From a virus: a stretch of 64,000 nucleotides of DNA. Shown here in pieces: positions 60,037 through 64,000 of this stretch. A model generated the notes under the pieces. It saw only the letters and a program-made list of their open reading frames with translations, was not told the origin of the DNA and ran no database searches. Each line of letters begins with the position of its first letter. Position 1 is the first letter of the stretch. Location: IMG/VR virus record IMGVR_UViG_3300028045_000007, positions 62,001 to 126,000 of that record; one strand, given 5' to 3'. The position numbers and the translations under genes were made by a program.

Positions 60037-60341
60037 AGGTTACTGTACAATCAGGTAATGTTACCGTTGAAGCCGAAGGGCAAAAAGAACTGTTTGAAAC
60101 CCTAGCGACATATCAGGAGGTTTTTGGCATCTCTTCATGCAAGGGATGCAAGGGCACTAACCTCCGGTACGTTGTTCGCAAGAAGGAAGACGGCAAGAAG
60201 AAGACACACACGTACTATGAACTCCAGTGTCAAGAGTGTCGTGCCAAGCTCCCCTTTGGGCAGCACGTCGATCAGCCCACCCTGTTTCCCAAGAATTGGA
60301 TTCGTTGGGATCGCGACAACAATCAAGAGGTAGAACTGTAG
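60033..60341 (+). CDS. Zinc-ribbon protein, 102 aa
   Basis: It has a Cys4 site (SSCKGCKG...YELQCQECRAK, about residues 35-72) with beta strands between the pairs, consistent with a zinc ribbon, plus a C-terminal region with Trp-Ile-Arg-Trp. It overlaps the possible annealing protein gene (ATGA) and the dUTPase start (TAGTG). A nucleic-acid-binding partner of the upstream protein is likely. Confidence 0.6.
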   Translation: MKVTVQSGNVTVEAEGQKELFETLATYQEVFGISSCKGCKGTNLRYVVRKKEDGKKKTHTYYELQCQECRAKLPFGQHVDQPTLFPKNWIRWDRDNNQEVEL

Positions 60342-60829
60342 TGCCTGTCCTTTCTGTATATCCCACGGGGCCAGACTCTAAAATGCCTACCCAGTCAACA
60401 ACTAGGGCACAGTGTATTGATTTCTATGCTGCCGAAGACGCCGTAATTGATCCAGGCCAAACCGTTCTGGTTGACCTCGGCGTCAAGGTGGTTCTGCCTG
60501 AGGGATATGGACTGGAATTTCGAGAACGTTCCGGTCTTGCCGTCAAGGGGATTATCATTGGTGGTGGGATTATTGATGAAGACTATCATGGCACACTCAA
60601 GGCGATCGTGCGATATATGACTTCTATTCCTCCCGTCACGGGTGCAGCGGTACCCGAGTTCAATCCCGTGATTGTCAAAGCTGGCGACAAGATTGTGCAG
60701 GCGGAACTAGTGAAGAGAATCCCGATTGAGATTCGATGCATTAACGAAGGTGCTCTCCAGCGAGCAATAGACCATTCCCAAAGAGGCGAAAAAGGATTTG
60801 GTAGCACAGATGAAAATCCCGAATCGTAA
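60341..60829 (+). CDS. dut: dUTPase (dUTP diphosphatase)
   Basis: A GTG start at 60341 overlaps the previous stop by one base (TAGTG). The 162-residue protein carries the five trimeric-dUTPase motifs in order: FYAAEDAVI, FRERSGLAVKG, GGGIIDEDYHGTLKAIV (with the catalytic-type Asp and Tyr), AGDKIVQAELV and RGEKGFGSTDE (the P-loop-like C-terminal motif). It keeps uracil out of DNA by turning dUTP into dUMP, and supplies dUMP for thymidylate. A 25-residue insert sits between motifs 3 and 4. Neighbours include a class II ribonucleotide reductase. Confidence 0.9.
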   Translation: MPVLSVYPTGPDSKMPTQSTTRAQCIDFYAAEDAVIDPGQTVLVDLGVKVVLPEGYGLEFRERSGLAVKGIIIGGGIIDEDYHGTLKAIVRYMTSIPPVTGAAVPEFNPVIVKAGDKIVQAELVKRIPIEIRCINEGALQRAIDHSQRGEKGFGSTDENPES

Positions 60830-61100
60830 ACCTGTAGACAAGCGTGCTTTTCAGTGTCCGCAGTGCAATAAGATGCGTATGGTACGCGACCTCGATCACG
60901 AGGTAAGTACTGTCAAACAGGATTACAAAACACGCGATGGCAGTACTATTTCTCTGATCGTAGACATTTGCGACTACTGTCAACATCGTAACCAGAAGAA
61001 GTATTTCGAGCCCACGCGGGCGGATCTGCGTCGTGCCATTAAAGCAATGCACACGAAGGCCGAACTGTCAGAAGAGGAGACCCTAGAAGATCTATTGTAA
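60810..61100 (+). CDS. Small zinc-ribbon protein, 96 aa
   Basis: ATG 60810 gives MKIPNRKPVDKRAFQCPQCNK; an in-frame TTG four codons upstream is less likely. Two pairs (CPQC near residue 16 and CDYC near residue 55) form a probable zinc ribbon. The acidic C-terminal helix (ELSEEETLEDLL) may mediate protein contacts. It sits between the dUTPase and the FAD oxidoreductase with short overlaps. Not assigned to a family. Confidence 0.55.
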   Translation: MKIPNRKPVDKRAFQCPQCNKMRMVRDLDHEVSTVKQDYKTRDGSTISLIVDICDYCQHRNQKKYFEPTRADLRRAIKAMHTKAELSEEETLEDLL

Positions 61101-62332
61101 TGGCTCAACATAACAACTATTGGTTCGGCACACGCCCGACGCGACAATCTGTTTCGTCGGGCCTTATTCGCACTGTAGATACACTCATCATCGGTGGTGG
61201 CATTGCTGGGATAACCTTATTGGGTCGCCTTATCGGTAGCGGCGTTACTAATACGTATCTCGTTGAAGATAGCACTGTCGGTTACCATGCTTCTGGTCGC
61301 AGTGCTGGTCAACTCATGTTACGTGGCGGCGAACTGTTCTCGCAAATGCCCCAGAAAGATGGCATCGAGTATTTACAGTTTATGATTGATAACAATCAGC
61401 GATTCATAAACGGACTCCGTAACACAAAGTCCGATACGGATTTACGTGAGTCTGGTGGGTTGAGACTTGCTACCACGCACGAAGAATTTGAGTTGCTCAA
61501 ACAAGAGTCCGAGTTTATTTTACAACACGGTAACATAGACTGTCCCATCCTGACGACCAGCGAACTCAAGACGTTTTTTCCCCACAATTGTGGCTTCACT
61601 GGTGGAATATATGTGCCTACCGAGGCGACGTGTAACCCGTATAAGGTTGTGAACGAATTGCGGGAACTTATTGAGGACAAAGGAGCTAGGGTGCTTACGG
61701 GTTGTTGTGTAGATGATGTTATACGCAACCCCGACGATAGTTTCAGTGTGTCAATTCGTCACAAGGGCACCATCAAAGCGAAGCGAATAGTGTATTGTAT
61801 GGGAGCATATACCTCAGAACTGTTGCCCGAACTGGCGGAGTATACAGAAAGCTTTAGAGGTCAAATGATTGCTACCGACACCTTGGAAGATAGCGTGCTA
61901 CAGTCATTGCCTCAGATGAGCGTTACGTATAACCACGGCAATGAATATTGGCGTCTGTATGCTGGCCGACTATTGGCTGGTGGCATGCGTCATTCTATTC
62001 GCGGTGCTCAAGTGGGCATTAGCGATGACGGCGAGTTCAGTCCTGCGGTGTATGATAGGCTACGTCAGTTCATTAAGGACACGTTGCCGGTCACTAAAAG
62101 AGTCAAATTTACGCACGTATGGTCTGGTGTAATGAGTAAAACACTGGACCAATTGCCGTTAATTGGTTCGCTTCCTGGTCGTCCCAACGAATTTGTATTT
62201 ACCTGCTTCAATGGCTATGGCTATAGCCACGTTATGCATGGTAGTATGATTTTAAAGGACATCGTAATCAATGGCGAGTCAATGCGTCCTGGTGCCCGGC
62301 TATTCGATCCCGCGAGGTTTAATCATGCTTGA
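61100..62332 (+). CDS. FAD-dependent oxidoreductase (DAO/MnmC-like family)
   Basis: This 410-residue protein has the dinucleotide-binding fold TLIIGGGIAGITLLGRL (GxGxxG, near residue 30), then VGYHASGRSAGQLM, and a C-terminal DQLPLIGSLPG...FNGYGYSHVMHGS, the FAD-contacting segment of D-amino acid oxidase/glycine oxidase/MnmC-type enzymes. Such enzymes remove an amine or carboxymethyl-amine group by oxidation. It is unusual in a phage. Its place between dUTPase and ribonucleotide reductase suggests a role in nucleotide or DNA-base modification, but no thymidine-hypermodification partner is visible. Coupled by TAATG to the zinc-ribbon gene and overlapping the reductase by eight. Confidence 0.85.
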   Translation: MAQHNNYWFGTRPTRQSVSSGLIRTVDTLIIGGGIAGITLLGRLIGSGVTNTYLVEDSTVGYHASGRSAGQLMLRGGELFSQMPQKDGIEYLQFMIDNNQRFINGLRNTKSDTDLRESGGLRLATTHEEFELLKQESEFILQHGNIDCPILTTSELKTFFPHNCGFTGGIYVPTEATCNPYKVVNELRELIEDKGARVLTGCCVDDVIRNPDDSFSVSIRHKGTIKAKRIVYCMGAYTSELLPELAEYTESFRGQMIATDTLEDSVLQSLPQMSVTYNHGNEYWRLYAGRLLAGGMRHSIRGAQVGISDDGEFSPAVYDRLRQFIKDTLPVTKRVKFTHVWSGVMSKTLDQLPLIGSLPGRPNEFVFTCFNGYGYSHVMHGSMILKDIVINGESMRPGARLFDPARFNHA

Positions 62333-64000
62333 GTTGGGCAAATTACAACACGAAATTTTCGACAAACGATACGCCATGCCAGACGAGACCGAGTGGTCTC
62401 AATTAGCCAAGAGGGTTGGTGACAACATCGCCCTCATGGAGTTAAATGGCCTTGCTTCTGAGTGGAGCAAGAAATTCCGAGAGGTAATTGCCGCTGGCGA
62501 CTTTATGCCAGGAGGACGCATCCTCTTTGGTGCTGGTCGCAGACAGTTCAATATGCTTAACTGTTTTAGGCTACACCCAGAAGATACTGTCGAGAGCATC
62601 GGCAACGCCATGCGAGATACCTATCTTATTTCGTGTGGAGGTGGCGGGATTGGCTATAACTTCTCTGATATTCGGCCCAAGGGTGACGACATTCAGAACA
62701 TTCGCTGGTCTGCTCCCGGTGTTGTGTCAGTCATTAAAATGAAAAACGAGGTAGGGGATCATGTACGTAGCGGCAAGAATCGTCGCACTGCCCTTATAGC
62801 TATCCTCAATGTCACCCATCCAGACCTATTCGATTTTCTGCACGTTAAGCTAGATCTAGCACAGCTTGCCAATTTCAATATTTCTGTTGGCATTACCAAT
62901 GAGTTCATTGATGCCGTCAAGAAGAACAAGAAGTGGCATTTCAAGTTTAACGGTCGTCGTTATTACACGTACGAGATTGATCGAGCGACCCCTACTGGTG
63001 GCCGTCCTAAGATCGAGACGATTCGTGTTACAGCACTCAACGAAGAGGATGCTCTTGGCCGAGCACGAGCTTATTGCCGTATAAGCGAAAAAGATCGGCT
63101 TGAAAATGTCCGCATGTACGATCTGTACGCTCGCGAGATTTGGGATACGATCATCACGAACAGTTGCGAGAGCGGCGAGCCGGGCATATACAATATCGAT
63201 TTCGCCAATAGATATACGAACGTGTCGTATTTCGAGAGCTTGGACGCTCCCAATCCATGTGGCGAAATTCCCCTGCCTCCATACGGGAACTGCTGCCTGG
63301 GGCATATCAATCTGTCTCACATGTACAACCCCAAGACCAACGACGTACAATGGAAGAAGTTGGCGGCGACCATCCGTACCGCAGTACGATTCCTAGACGA
63401 CGTACTCAGCGTTAACCACTACCCCATCCCCGAGTGCAAGACCGTTGGTGAGCGTTCCCGCCGGATTGGCTTGGGCGTGACTGGTTTACACTATCTTCTT
63501 TTGAAGTTGGGATACGTATACGGTGATGAGAAGTGCCTAGAATTCTTAGATCGATTGTTCGCGACCATTCGCAATGAAGCATATAAAGCTTCTATTGATC
63601 TTGCCAGGGAGAAGGGAGCCTTCCCCGCGTTCGACGTAGACAAGTACTCTCAGGAGGAGTTTTTCCAGCAGTTGCCTCCACGCATTCAGAATTCCATTAA
63701 GAAATATGGCATTCGCAATGCTGTCATGTTGACTATTGCTCCGTGCGGCACCAACAGTATGGTACTGGGCGTCTCCTCTGGTATTGAGCCAATTTATGCA
63801 CCCGTGTACATGCGTCGCTTCCTAGACGGCAATGTGTGGCGTGAGGAATACGTGGCCGACCCGCTATTCTCGGAGTTCTATAGGGGAGGGAAGGACTACT
63901 CTCATTTTGTAGGTACCCACGATATTACCCCTGAAGTACATATTCAGGTACAAGGCACGATCCAAAAATACGTTGACTCCTCTATATCGAAGACTATTAA
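62325..64000 (+). CDS. Class II (B12-dependent-like) ribonucleotide reductase, truncated by the window end
   Basis: ATG 62325 overlaps the oxidoreductase stop. Only the first 558 codons are present; no stop occurs before the window ends. Active-site features include QFNMLNCFRL (Cys80), SCGGGGIGYNFSDIRPKG, NPCGEIPL (the radical Cys312 and Glu314), CCLGHINLS, and TIAPCGTNSMVLGVSSGIEPIYA, which matches the APTGTIS...SSGIEP phosphate loop of class II enzymes except that Thr is replaced by Cys474. It would make deoxynucleotides for phage DNA synthesis. Class II is inferred from motif style; a cobalamin site lies beyond the window or cannot be confirmed. Confidence 0.85.
   Translation, partial: MLELGKLQHEIFDKRYAMPDETEWSQLAKRVGDNIALMELNGLASEWSKKFREVIAAGDFMPGGRILFGAGRRQFNMLNCFRLHPEDTVESIGNAMRDTYLISCGGGGIGYNFSDIRPKGDDIQNIRWSAPGVVSVIKMKNEVGDHVRSGKNRRTALIAILNVTHPDLFDFLHVKLDLAQLANFNISVGITNEFIDAVKKNKKWHFKFNGRRYYTYEIDRATPTGGRPKIETIRVTALNEEDALGRARAYCRISEKDRLENVRMYDLYAREIWDTIITNSCESGEPGIYNIDFANRYTNVSYFESLDAPNPCGEIPLPPYGNCCLGHINLSHMYNPKTNDVQWKKLAATIRTAVRFLDDVLSVNHYPIPECKTVGERSRRIGLGVTGLHYLLLKLGYVYGDEKCLEFLDRLFATIRNEAYKASIDLAREKGAFPAFDVDKYSQEEFFQQLPPRIQNSIKKYGIRNAVMLTIAPCGTNSMVLGVSSGIEPIYAPVYMRRFLDGNVWREEYVADPLFSEFYRGGKDYSHFVGTHDITPEVHIQVQGTIQKYVDSSISKTI

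Noticed and set aside
62856-63350. A 164-residue minus-strand reading frame
   Set aside because: It is the reverse of the ribonucleotide reductase coding sequence, whose motifs are clear.

Overview
The window is a stretch of a large tailed dsDNA phage genome (Caudoviricetes). All supported genes lie on the + strand. Coding density is very high, with most neighbours joined by ATGA, TAATG or longer overlaps, and no gene-free stretch exceeds 110 bases. There is no host-like housekeeping gene and no integrase, intact tRNA or CRISPR array. I cannot name the host. The long tape measure, family C DNA polymerase, class II ribonucleotide reductase and roughly 20 kb of sugar-related genes point to a large lytic phage with a long tail, probably known mainly from environmental sequence.

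Layout. (1) 0-25.9 kb, virion/tail module: tail tube-like protein, four small tail-region proteins of unknown role, a 1727-residue tape measure protein, and a series of distal tail, baseplate and adhesin-like proteins. One of these is a 1649-residue protein with four lectin-like (LamG-type) domains, ten exact-length 14-residue Gly-rich repeats and PKD-like domains. An FkbM-type methyltransferase and an HNH endonuclease sit inside this module. (2) A strong terminator at 25.96 kb and a putative promoter at 25.99 kb separate it from the replication module, 26.0-37.8 kb: RecA-like recombinase, VSR/DUF559-like nuclease, DnaB-type helicase, DnaG-type primase, Cas4/RecB-like nuclease, ClpP-like protease, DNA polymerase III alpha, an SSB-like protein and a sigma-70-like factor. 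(3) 37.8-57.95 kb, a glycan island: eleven apparent glycosyltransferases, six small SAM-dependent methyltransferases, GDP-mannose 4,6-dehydratase and a GDP-fucose-synthase-like reductase, mixed with a Nudix hydrolase, an NMNAT-like nucleotidyltransferase and an IMP dehydrogenase/GMP reductase family enzyme. (4) 57.96-64 kb, recombination and nucleotide metabolism: a coiled-coil protein, an HTH-nuclease-like protein, a possible annealing protein with a zinc-ribbon partner, dUTPase, an FAD-dependent oxidoreductase, and a class II ribonucleotide reductase that runs off the window end.

How the parts may fit. Gmd and the Fcl-like enzyme would together convert GDP-mannose to GDP-fucose. The glycosyltransferases and methyltransferases could build and cap a methylated glycan. 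The IMPDH/GMPR-family enzyme could adjust the guanine nucleotide pool. The acceptor is unknown: host surface, phage DNA or the virion itself. The exposed tail proteins are rich in Ser-Gly-aliphatic motifs that the replication proteins largely lack, so virion glycosylation is a testable idea rather than a conclusion. The sigma-like factor and the terminator/promoter boundary suggest that structural and replication genes are expressed as separate programmes.
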